Assembly: GCA_913776795.1 (NCBI GenBank) | Contig: CAJYRH010000652.1 | Span: 1-7,723 of the forward strand | Length of the DNA stretch: 7,723 nt | Source: an uncultured Pseudorhodoferax sp. | Lineage (GTDB): Bacteria > Pseudomonadota > Gammaproteobacteria > Burkholderiales > Burkholderiaceae | Direction: 5' to 3' | Shown: piece by piece, positions 1 through 5,675 of the stretch | How the letters are laid out: each line of letters begins with the position of its first letter | Position numbering within the stretch: the stretch's first letter is position 1 | Notes under the pieces: generated by a model | Seen by the model: only the letters and a program-made list of their open reading frames with translations | What the model was told of the DNA's origin: nothing | Database searches by the model: none | Translations under genes and position numbers: made by a program

Positions 1-577
1 TTGGTACGCCTGCCACGGCCGACCGTTGTCCTGGGGACACCGGCTGGGCCACCACCTGCCGGTGCTCGGGCGTCAGGACCGACAGGCCGGCACGGACCTC
101 TTCGGGTTCGAAGAAGAACAGGCGCACGTCGCCATCGATTTCCAGGATCGCCAACCTGACCTGGCCGAGGTTCTCGACGCCGCGCTGCCGAAGCTCCATG
201 AAGAGCTCGGACGACGACACGTTCGGCCCTTCCAACGATTCCAGCCTGCACAGGCCATCTTCGACGACCGTCACCGGCTTGCCATCCATCCACGTCTCCA
301 ACCCCTTGCTGCGCGCCATGGCAAACGTGGTCAGACGGTCAACACACAGCAGGGTCACGAACACCATCGTCACTGGCAGCGGGGGCACGTCCTCGTAGAA
401 GGACACGTCTCCGGCCGCCGGACCCCAGCTCAGGATGACGACGTACTTGACGACCAACCCGAACAGGGACAGCTGCGCACCCGAGCGCTCCTGGGCACAC
501 CACGCGGTCGAACAGCGCTCAGGCGCATCGATGAAGGCCTCGGCCCCGTCGTAGACCGCCGGAAAGCTGCCGGGCAT
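1..577 (-). CDS. DUF421/YetF-type membrane protein, 3' end beyond window, N-terminus possibly decayed
   Basis: Reading leftward from an ATG at 577 gives 192 residues without a stop, leaving the window at base 2. Residues 35-64 resemble the DUF421 pattern: AQLSLF, a hydrophobic stretch ending in PAAGD, then FYEDV (family form roughly QLSLFE..IALGSAAGDPMFYED). A second hydrophobic segment spans about 66-88. Residues 98-166 match the cytosolic YetF domain, with DGKPVTVVEDG, ELFMELRQRGVENLGQVRLA, ILEIDGD and a run of Phe (LFFFEPEEV). The family is membrane-embedded in many bacteria and its molecular role is not established. The oddity is the front: residues 16-34 (DAPERCSTAWCAQERSG) are polar where a transmembrane helix and an LLRLxGRR-like segment are expected. 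An in-frame TGA at 599-601 prevents extension upstream. The start has only a weak AGGG ribosome site. The gene may be an N-terminally damaged copy. The domain call is firm; the functional state is not. Confidence 0.8.
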   Translation of the reverse strand, partial: MPGSFPAVYDGAEAFIDAPERCSTAWCAQERSGAQLSLFGLVVKYVVILSWGPAAGDVSFYEDVPPLPVTMVFVTLLCVDRLTTFAMARSKGLETWMDGKPVTVVEDGLCRLESLEGPNVSSSELFMELRQRGVENLGQVRLAILEIDGDVRLFFFEPEEVRAGLSVLTPEHRQVVAQPVSPGQRSAVAGVP

Positions 578-618
578 CAGGCCCTGCGATCGAGCCCGTC
601 ACAAGAATGCGGCCGCTG

Positions 619-635
619 CCCGCTTGCAGAGCGGG
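619..635. repeat. Perfect 6-bp inverted repeat, 5-nt loop
   Basis: CCCGCT at 619-624 pairs with AGCGGG at 630-635 around TGCAG. It lies in the 239-base region between the divergent DUF421 and dehydrogenase genes. No T-run follows on either strand, so it is not an intrinsic terminator. It could be an operator half-site pair or simply a chance GC-rich palindrome. Confidence 0.4.
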
Positions 636-685
636 ACCTCATGCCAGACATCTTGCTCCTCGGTAGCTGCACCCAGGGTACCGAA

Positions 686-702
686 CTCGCCGCCGCGGCG
701 AG
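686..702. repeat. Perfect 8+1+8 palindrome, candidate operator upstream of the dehydrogenase
   Basis: CTCGCCGC at 686-693 is the exact inverse complement of GCGGCGAG at 695-702, with one central C. It sits 114 bases before the dehydrogenase start, in the only region able to hold the promoter of the 817-3841 gene pair. The symmetry and place suit binding of a dimeric regulator. No T-run follows, so termination is unlikely. No regulator gene is visible in the window. I could not pick a convincing -35/-10 pair in 578-816. Confidence 0.4.
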
Positions 703-816
703 ATCGACTCCTTGCCGGTTCTGCCGTCGTTCCGGTCCTACGCTGTTGGCACCGCGCTGCCGACAACCCGGCGCAAGGCGCTTGCCGAGACTGCACGCAC
801 GACAACAGGAGTACGC

Positions 817-1980
817 ATGCAGGCATTGACTTACCAGGGATCCAAGGACGTGCGCGTGGAGACGGTGCCCGATCCGGTGCTGGTCGCCGACGACGACATC
901 GTGCTGCGCGTGACGGCCACCGCCATCTGCGGCTCGGACCTGCACATCTACCGCGGCAAAATCCCCATGGTCAAGGACGGCGACATCCTGGGCCACGAAT
1001 TCATGGGCGTGGTCGAAGACGTAGGCAGGGGCGTGACCGGCCTGCGGCGCGGCGACCGCGTGGTGATTCCGTTCGTGATCGCATGCGGCCAGTGCTTCTA
1101 TTGCGACAAGAGCCTGTTCGCAGCCTGCGAGACCACCAACACCGGCCGCGGTGCCATCCTGAACAAGAAGGTGGCGACTTCCGGCGCCGCACTGTTCGGC
1201 TACAGCCACCTGTACGGCGGCATCCCCGGAGGCCAGGCGGAGTATGTGCGCGTGCCCAAGGCCAATGTCGGTCCGCTCAGGGTGCCCGACGCGCTCAGCG
1301 ACGAGCAGGTGCTGTTCCTGTCCGACATCCTGCCGACCGGCTACCAGGCCGCCGTCAACGCCGACCTCAAGCCCGGCTCCAGCGTCGCGATCTTCGGCGC
1401 CGGGCCGGTAGGACTCATGGCTGCGCTGTCGGCGCGTTTCCTGGGCGCCGAGCAGATCTTCATGGTGGACCACCATGCCTACCGCCTGGCCTATGCGCAG
1501 CAGACCTACGGCGTGATCCCGATCGATTTCGACCAGGATGAGGACCCGGCCGAGACCATGCTCAAGGCCACGAACGGCCATGGCGTGGACGCCACCATCG
1601 ATGCCGTGGGCTTCGAGGCCAAGGGCAGCGCGCTGGAGACGGCGCTGACCGCGATCAAGCTCGAAGGCTCCAGCGGCAAGGCGCTGCGCCAATGCATCGC
1701 GGCGACGCGGCGCGGCGGTGTCGTCAGCGTGCCCGGCGTGTACGCCGGTTTCATCCACGGCTTCCTGTTCGGCGACGCGTTCGAGAAGGGACTGACCTTC
1801 AAGATGGGGCAGACGCATGCCCAGCGCTTCATGCCCGAACTGCTCGAGCACATTGGCAACGGAAAGATGCGTCCCGAAGTGATCATCTCGCACCGCATGA
1901 AGCTGGCCGACGCGGCGCGCGCCTACGCCATCTTCGACGGCAAGGAGGAGGACTGCCGCAAGGTGGTGCTGACGCCCTGA
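817..1980 (+). CDS. Zinc- and NAD-dependent alcohol dehydrogenase, formaldehyde-dehydrogenase-like (MDR family)
   Basis: The 387-residue protein belongs to the medium-chain dehydrogenase/reductase superfamily. It most resembles the glutathione-independent formaldehyde-dehydrogenase-like branch. The start at 817 is chosen because AGGAG lies at 807-811, five bases before the ATG, and because the family's MxAL.Y start follows at once. An upstream in-frame ATG at 712 would add 35 residues unlike the family. Visible motifs are ICGSDLHIY (residues 37-45), GHEFMG (59-64), four structural-zinc cysteines at 90, 93, 96 and 104, SDILPTGY (169-176) and the Rossmann loop GAGPVG (194-199), with Asp218 at the end of beta-2 favouring NAD. 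By family analogy the catalytic zinc ligands are Cys38, His60 and Asp170. No signal peptide is seen, so it should be cytosolic. Substrate is not deducible: formaldehyde, another aldehyde or a secondary alcohol are all possible. It is 61 bases upstream of the propeller-PEBP gene on the same strand, probably one operon. Confidence 0.93.
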   Translation: MQALTYQGSKDVRVETVPDPVLVADDDIVLRVTATAICGSDLHIYRGKIPMVKDGDILGHEFMGVVEDVGRGVTGLRRGDRVVIPFVIACGQCFYCDKSLFAACETTNTGRGAILNKKVATSGAALFGYSHLYGGIPGGQAEYVRVPKANVGPLRVPDALSDEQVLFLSDILPTGYQAAVNADLKPGSSVAIFGAGPVGLMAALSARFLGAEQIFMVDHHAYRLAYAQQTYGVIPIDFDQDEDPAETMLKATNGHGVDATIDAVGFEAKGSALETALTAIKLEGSSGKALRQCIAATRRGGVVSVPGVYAGFIHGFLFGDAFEKGLTFKMGQTHAQRFMPELLEHIGNGKMRPEVIISHRMKLADAARAYAIFDGKEEDCRKVVLTP

Positions 1981-2041
1981 GCGTGCCGCCGACACTGACC
2001 CAACACCCCGCTTCACGGCCTTACCCATTCGACCTACGCTC

Positions 2042-3841
2042 ATGAACCTGCATTCGATCCGTGCCCTCCCCCCCATCGCTCTGGCTGCCTTGGCCTTTTG
2101 TCTCGCCTTGCCGGCCGCCGCACAGCAAGGCGACGGCACCGACGTGACCATCCGCACGAATGTGTTCAAGCCGGCGAAGGTGGACCTGACCGAGGAGAGG
2201 CTGCGTGCGATCAAGGCGCCTGCAGGCTTCACGGTCTCGGTCTTCGCCAATGGGTTGAAGAACGCGCGCATCGTGGCGGTGGCGCCCGACGGCACGGTCT
2301 ACCTGAGCCGGCGCGACCAGGGCGACGTGGTCATGCTGCGCGACCAGGACGGGGACGGCAAGGCCGACAACGGCGGGCTCATCGTGGCCAACCGCGCCGG
2401 CGCCCACGGCCTGGCCGTGCACGACGGCCACCTGTACATCGCCACCGTCAAAGAGATCTTCAAGGCGCCGATCAAGCCCGACGGCACGCTGGGCGCGCTG
2501 GAGATGCTGCTGGGTGATCTGCCGGATTCGGGCCAGCACCCGAACCGCACCATCGCGTTCGGCCCGGACGGCATGCTCTACATCACGGTCGGTTCCACCT
2601 GCAACGCCTGCAACGAGTCCAACCCCGAAAACGCCACCGTCTTGCGCGCCACGCCCGACGGCAAGAGCCGCACGATCTTCGCCAGCGGCCTGCGCAACAC
2701 CATTGGCATGGCCTGGGAGCCAAGCACTGGGGCGCTGTGGGGCATGGACCATGGCATCGACTTCCTGGGCGACGAGGTGCAGCCCGAAGAGCTCAACAGG
2801 ATCGAGCGCGGCAAGCAATACGGCTGGCCGCACATCTGGGGCAAGGATGGCGTGAACCCGCAAAGCACGCCGGTGGGCGATATCAGCAAGGACCAATGGA
2901 AGGCGCTCAGCACGCCCATGGTGCTGGGCTATATCGCGCATGCAGCGCCGATGCAGATGCTGTTCTATCCAGGCGGCGGCTTCCCCGCCGAGTACACGGG
3001 CGATGCCTTCGTCACGATGCGCGGTTCGTGGAACCGCAACCCCGCGTCGGGCTACGAGATCGTGCGCATCCGCTTTGCCGACGGCCAGCCGCAGAAGATC
3101 GAGCCCTTCGTCACCGGCTTCCTGACCGACGGCGGCAAGACCCACGTCGCGCGGCCGGTGGGCCTGGCCGTCGCCAAGGATGGCGCCCTGCTCATGGCCG
3201 ACGATGCCAACGGCACCATCTACCGCGTGGCCTACGGCGGCAGCAACAGCCCCGTGGCAGCCGCCGCGCCACCGGCAGGCCCGATGCAGCAACAGGCGAT
3301 GCAGGGCAGCGGCGTTCCGCTGGCCAAGGACCGCGAAGAAACGCGCTCCAGCGCCACGCTGGCGGTTACATCGGCCACCATCGGCGCACAGGCGCCGATT
3401 CCGGTCAAGCACAGCGAGTACGCGGACGGTGTCTCGCCACAGCTGTCATGGACGGCGGTCAGCGGTGCCAAGTCCTACGCCATCGTCATGGAGGATCCGG
3501 ACGCCAGGCCCGTGACACCATTCGTGCACTGGCTGGCCTGGAACATTCCGGCCACCGTGACGCACCTGCCCGAGGGCCTGCAGGAGCAGCTGCGCCTGAC
3601 CGAGCCGGAGGGTGTGCTGCAAGGCGCCACGACGCGCGGCTCGCCAGGCTACTATGGCCCGCGCCCGCCCGTGATGGACGCGCCGCACCGCTACCACTTC
3701 CAGGTGTTCGCGCTCGATACCATGCTGGACGTGCCGCCCGGTGCCGACCGCGACACCTTGCTGGCCGCCATGCGCGGGCATGTGCTCGCCAAGGGCGTGC
3801 TCGTGGGCACGTTCCAGCAGCAGGTCAAGCCGCTCAGATAG
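2042..3841 (+). CDS. Exported PQQ/sorbosone-dehydrogenase-type beta-propeller fused to a YbhB-like PEBP domain
   Basis: The 599-residue protein has three parts. Residues 1-28 form a signal peptide (Arg7, an Ala/Leu-rich core, ALPAAA-QQ cleavage region), predicting export. Residues about 45-398 resemble the soluble PQQ sugar dehydrogenase / L-sorbosone dehydrogenase propeller. Seen there are repeated xPDGxxY blade motifs (82-87, 175-180), DQDGDGKAD (101-109, a calcium-loop-like acidic turn), HPNRTIAFGPDG (His166 lies where the catalytic His of soluble glucose dehydrogenase would be), SGLRNTIGMAW (215-225) and MRGSWNR (326-332). Residues 399-435 are a Pro/Ala/Gln-rich linker. Residues about 440-595 are a PEBP domain: VMEDPDA (482-488), PFVHWLAWNIP (493-503), GYYGPRPP (536-543) and HRYHFQVFALD (549-559), the ligand-pocket motifs of YbhB/YbcL proteins. 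Inference: it oxidises a sugar or aldehyde in the periplasm, and the PEBP part may bind a ligand. No strong ribosome site precedes the ATG; translation may be coupled to the upstream gene. PQQ dependence is not proven by sequence alone. Confidence 0.9.
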   Translation: MNLHSIRALPPIALAALAFCLALPAAAQQGDGTDVTIRTNVFKPAKVDLTEERLRAIKAPAGFTVSVFANGLKNARIVAVAPDGTVYLSRRDQGDVVMLRDQDGDGKADNGGLIVANRAGAHGLAVHDGHLYIATVKEIFKAPIKPDGTLGALEMLLGDLPDSGQHPNRTIAFGPDGMLYITVGSTCNACNESNPENATVLRATPDGKSRTIFASGLRNTIGMAWEPSTGALWGMDHGIDFLGDEVQPEELNRIERGKQYGWPHIWGKDGVNPQSTPVGDISKDQWKALSTPMVLGYIAHAAPMQMLFYPGGGFPAEYTGDAFVTMRGSWNRNPASGYEIVRIRFADGQPQKIEPFVTGFLTDGGKTHVARPVGLAVAKDGALLMADDANGTIYRVAYGGSNSPVAAAAPPAGPMQQQAMQGSGVPLAKDREETRSSATLAVTSATIGAQAPIPVKHSEYADGVSPQLSWTAVSGAKSYAIVMEDPDARPVTPFVHWLAWNIPATVTHLPEGLQEQLRLTEPEGVLQGATTRGSPGYYGPRPPVMDAPHRYHFQVFALDTMLDVPPGADRDTLLAAMRGHVLAKGVLVGTFQQQVKPLR

Positions 3842-3849
3842 CTCGGAGA

Positions 3850-3866
3850 GGTCGCGTCGCGTGACC
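3850..3866 (+). repeat. Small hairpin just after the fusion gene
   Basis: GGTCGCG at 3850-3856 can pair with CGTGACC at 3860-3866 (one G-T wobble, 3-base loop), starting 9 bases after the stop codon. No T-run follows, so it is not a standard intrinsic terminator. It may still mark or stabilise the 3' end of the operon transcript. Confidence 0.35.
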
Positions 3867-4203
3867 GTGCGTAGCCTGCAGACGCGCTCCTGGCTCGCTC
3901 GAAGCAGCGGGTCAAGAGGTTTCAGTGGAGGTCTTGAACTCCTTTGAGCGCGCAAAGATGCCAGGACGGGTGCGATCGACCCGTCAAGGTGCAGCTCCAT
4001 ACGGATGTCGACTGGCGGTGCCCGCCTGCCCACTCGAAATGGGGGTTTCCACACTTCCGGAGTTGCTGCGCTCACGATGGCCCCGCCTTCGAAGCTTGCG
4101 CAGCAACGTGACGCATCTGGGAAGCCAACGCTTGCGATGCGACGGAGCCGCGCCAAGCCACGCCACGCGATCTCGCGCGACAAGCGAGAAGCAAATACCG
4201 GAT

Positions 4204-4235
4204 CTTTCGGTGGTCATCCAGAGGCGCACCGAAAG
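4204..4235. repeat. 9-bp perfect inverted repeat, 14-nt loop
   Basis: CTTTCGGTG at 4204-4212 is the exact inverse complement of CACCGAAAG at 4227-4235. A second inverted pair, CTGTCC (4249-4254) and GGACAG (4265-4270), follows within 14 bases. Two adjacent stem-loops in a gene-free stretch could belong to a structured RNA, but no RNA family is recognised and no promoter is clear. Confidence 0.4.
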
Positions 4236-4484
4236 GGAAGTTCAGCGACTGTCCATCGCGGTCAGGACAGCTGCGATGGTTCGGAGGCTTAACGACGCCT
4301 GCCGGGACGAAAGGGCAGCGGCGCTTCACTGTCGCGCGAAGCGCTGGGCATCCATCGATTGCAGTTGTATGGTGTGCGCCCATGTTTTCAACCAGTCATG
4401 GAGCAGTCATTCGCGGCTGTGTGCCCCATGCGGGCTGCCGCTCCATGCTCAAAAGTTAAGCAGATTCCGTTCCGCACATCACCG

Positions 4485-4554
4485 ACGCAACACTGTTGCG
4501 TTTCGCTGTTGCGTTTTCAGTCGCCGCACATGCGTTTTACGCACCTGTTGCGTT
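4485..4554. repeat. Cluster of CTGTTGCGTT repeats with embedded palindromes
   Basis: CTGTTGCGTT occurs exactly at 4493-4502, 4506-4515 and 4545-4554. The first two are 13 bases apart and share an extra T (to 4503 and 4516). A partial copy, ATGCGTTTT, is at 4530-4538. The first copy is half of a perfect palindrome: ACGCAACA (4485-4492), one C, TGTTGCGT (4494-4501). The partial copy forms another: TGCGT (4531-4535), TTT, ACGCA (4539-4543). Such spacing near 11-13 bases is typical of arrays bound by a DNA-binding protein (iterons, regulator boxes or recombinase arm sites). Which of these applies cannot be decided here. Confidence 0.55.
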
Positions 4555-4643
4555 GCGCATCCCCGATCAGCGCGCAAGGTAGCCCTCTTCTCTACAGCGA
4601 GTAAGAACCGAAGGGATCGGAAGGCGTTGAGTCTTGGAGAAAG

Positions 4644-4663
4644 TGCCTACAGATTGCCTACAG
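4644..4663. repeat. Two TGCCTACAG direct repeats, 11-base period
   Basis: TGCCTACAG is at 4644-4652 and again at 4655-4663, about one helical turn apart, on one face of the DNA. They lie 58 bases beyond the 3' end of the tRNA gene. Short tandem sites next to a tRNA 3' end are what arm-type binding sites of tyrosine integrases look like, but no integrase gene is present in the window. Confidence 0.5.
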
Positions 4664-4680
4664 GCTCGCAAACGCACAAA

Positions 4681-4712
4681 GAAAAAGGGGCTACGTTTTC
4701 ACGTAACCCCTT
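4681..4712 (-). terminator. Rho-independent terminator of the tRNA (and possibly of the fadD-hydratase unit)
   Basis: On the minus strand, AAGGGGTTACGT (4712-4701) pairs with ACGTAGCCCCTT (4696-4685) through 12 positions with a single U-G wobble, closed by a GAAA tetraloop (4700-4697). The end of the stem runs into a T-tract (TTTTTC at 4686-4681, then TTT). It begins 8 bases after the CCA end of the tRNA. On the plus strand the hairpin is followed only by GATTTG, so it should act mainly on leftward transcripts. Confidence 0.92.
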
Positions 4713-4720
4713 GATTTGTA

Positions 4721-4797
4721 TGGTGGCGCTTCACGGACTCGAACCGCGGACCTGTGGATTATGATTCCATCGCTCTAACCGACTGAGCTAAAGCGCC
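4721..4797 (-). tRNA. tRNA-Met (anticodon CAT), elongator type, CCA encoded
   Basis: The 77-base gene folds as a standard cloverleaf. The acceptor GGCGCTT (4797-4791) pairs perfectly with AAGCGCC before A-CCA. The D stem is GCTC/GAGC. The anticodon stem TGGA/TCCA has one extra A-C mismatch at its base. The anticodon loop is ATCATAA with CAT at positions 34-36. The T arm is CGCGG-TTCGAGT-CCGTG with one G-U. The perfectly paired first base pair (G1-C72) excludes initiator tRNA, which is unpaired there. An Ile2 tRNA (CAT with lysidine) is less likely because the C4-G69 and C5-G68 pairs favoured by TilS in E. coli are not both present (position 4 is G). It follows the hydratase stop codon by 37 bases and is succeeded by a strong terminator. 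Confidence 0.95.
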
Positions 4798-4806
4798 AAG
4801 CCGCGC

Positions 4807-4812
4807 ATTATA
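4807..4812 (-). promoter_or_regulatory. -10 box of the tRNA promoter, TATAAT with GC-rich discriminator
   Basis: A perfect TATAAT (minus strand) lies 9 bases before the tRNA 5' end and is followed by GCGCGG. A GC-rich discriminator is typical of stable-RNA promoters under stringent control. A -35 hexamer is poorly conserved at the expected distance. The box is flanked by CGCGC and GCGCG, a perfect 5-bp inverted repeat (4802-4817) centred on it. The tRNA can therefore be made independently of the hydratase gene. Confidence 0.7.
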
Positions 4813-4834
4813 GCGCGAACTTTCAGGGTGCCCT

Positions 4835-5614
4835 TCAGCTGTGCGTGAAGTCTGCCTTGCGCTTGTTCATGAAGGCGTCCATGCCTTCCTTCTGGTCCGC
4901 AGTGGCAAACAGTCCATGGAACAGCCGGCGCTCAAACATGACACCATCGGACAGACCGCTCTCGAAAGCGCGGTTGACAGACTCCTTGGCGGCCATCACC
5001 GCGATCTGCGAGAAATCGCAGATCGACAGCGCAGCGGCCAGTGCTTCGTCCTGGAGCTTGTCCAGCGGCACGACCCGACTGACCAGCCCGGAGCGTTCGG
5101 CCTCGGTCGCGTCCATCATCCGGCCCGTGAGCGCCATGTCCATGGCCTTGGCCTTGCCAACCGCGCGCGGCAAGCGCTGCGTGCCACCCGCGCCGGGAAT
5201 CACGCCCAGCTTGATCTCGGGCTGGCCGAACCTGGCGTTGTCGGCGGCGATGATGAAATCGCACATCATCGCCAGCTCGCAACCGCCGCCCAGGGCAAAG
5301 CCACTGACGGCCGCGATGACGGGCTTGCGGATGCTGCGGATCTGCTCCCAGTTGCGCGTGATGTAGTCGCCCTTGTACACATCGGCAAAGCTGTACCTGG
5401 CCATCGCCCCGATGTCCGCACCGGCGGCGAAAGCCTTCTCGCTGCCGGTCAGCACGATGCAGCCGATGCTGTCGTCCTGATCGAGCTTCTTCAAGGCATC
5501 GCCCAGTTCGTTCATGAGCTGGTCGTTCAGCGCATTGAGCTGCTTGGGGCGGTTCAGCGTGACGATGCCGACCTTGCCGGCCTCCACGCGCAATGTGATG
5601 GTCTCGTACTCCAT
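4835..5614 (-). CDS. Enoyl-CoA hydratase (crotonase family), beta-oxidation
   Basis: The 259-residue protein matches the usual length of short-chain enoyl-CoA hydratases. It should add water to trans-2-enoyl-CoA to give L-3-hydroxyacyl-CoA in the cytosol. Both catalytic glutamates are present: Glu113 in [11 protein letters not shown] (109-119) and Glu133 in [20 protein letters not shown] (129-148), a region close to the mitochondrial ECHS1 pattern. The oxyanion-hole segment AFAAGADI (61-68) and [20 protein letters not shown] (163-182) also fit. The start at 5614 is chosen because GGAGAG (5623-5618) lies just upstream; an in-frame ATG at 5641 lacks a ribosome site and would add nine atypical residues. 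It is 61 bases downstream of the fadD-type gene, probably co-transcribed. A TATAGT at 5651-5656 (minus strand) could be the -10 of an extra internal promoter, but its -35 is weak. The exact acyl chain preference and symbol (for example a paaF or fadB-type paralogue) cannot be fixed. Confidence 0.95.
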   Translation of the reverse strand: MEYETITLRVEAGKVGIVTLNRPKQLNALNDQLMNELGDALKKLDQDDSIGCIVLTGSEKAFAAGADIGAMARYSFADVYKGDYITRNWEQIRSIRKPVIAAVSGFALGGGCELAMMCDFIIAADNARFGQPEIKLGVIPGAGGTQRLPRAVGKAKAMDMALTGRMMDATEAERSGLVSRVVPLDKLQDEALAAALSICDFSQIAVMAAKESVNRAFESGLSDGVMFERRLFHGLFATADQKEGMDAFMNKRKADFTHS

Positions 5615-5675
5615 GGTCTCTCCGATGTTGTCGAACAGCAAACGCGAACGACTATACCGAGCGGCGCCCCATCGC

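Larger units (their letters stand above)
3842..4720. other. 879-base stretch with no convincing gene, next to a tRNA 3' end
   Basis: Several reading frames are open here, including one of 279 codons on the plus strand from 3925. Their translations are rich in Arg, Ser and Cys, show no family motif, and the longest runs into the tRNA gene, so I treat all as chance. The stretch contains inverted repeats at 3850-3866, 4204-4235 and 4249-4270, the CTGTTGCGTT cluster at 4485-4554, the TGCCTACAG pair at 4644-4663 and the tRNA terminator. It begins right after the fusion gene's stop. No terminal inverted repeats plus transposase remains were recognised. It may be decayed DNA from an old insertion, or an untranslated or regulatory region. 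Confidence 0.6.

Noticed and set aside
577..2295. Open frame of over 570 codons on the minus strand opposite the dehydrogenase
   Set aside because: It lies antisense to a well-supported dehydrogenase, its translation is His/Arg/Ala/Gly-rich without family motifs, and such long antisense frames are common in GC-rich DNA.
2021..3412. Long minus-strand open frame opposite the propeller-PEBP gene
   Set aside because: Same pattern of a GC-rich mirror frame; the plus strand has signal peptide and clear domains.
4000..4100. Insertion-sequence remnant suggested by GGGGGTTTCCACACTT-like bases
   Set aside because: I could not match it to known ends, and there is no transposase fragment or target duplication.
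4286..4330. Integron attC-like site around TTAACGACGCC
   Set aside because: The paired R'/R'' core boxes and the long imperfect palindrome of attC are not present.
3925..4764. 279-codon plus-strand open frame in the gene-free stretch
   Set aside because: Arg/Ser/Cys-rich translation with no domain, no ribosome site, and it runs through the terminator into the tRNA gene on the other strand.
4721..4797. tRNA-Ile2 (lysidine-modified CAT) or initiator tRNA-fMet
   Set aside because: The first acceptor pair is matched, unlike initiator tRNA, and the acceptor stem lacks the C4-G69/C5-G68 pair set favoured by TilS, so elongator Met is the better fit.
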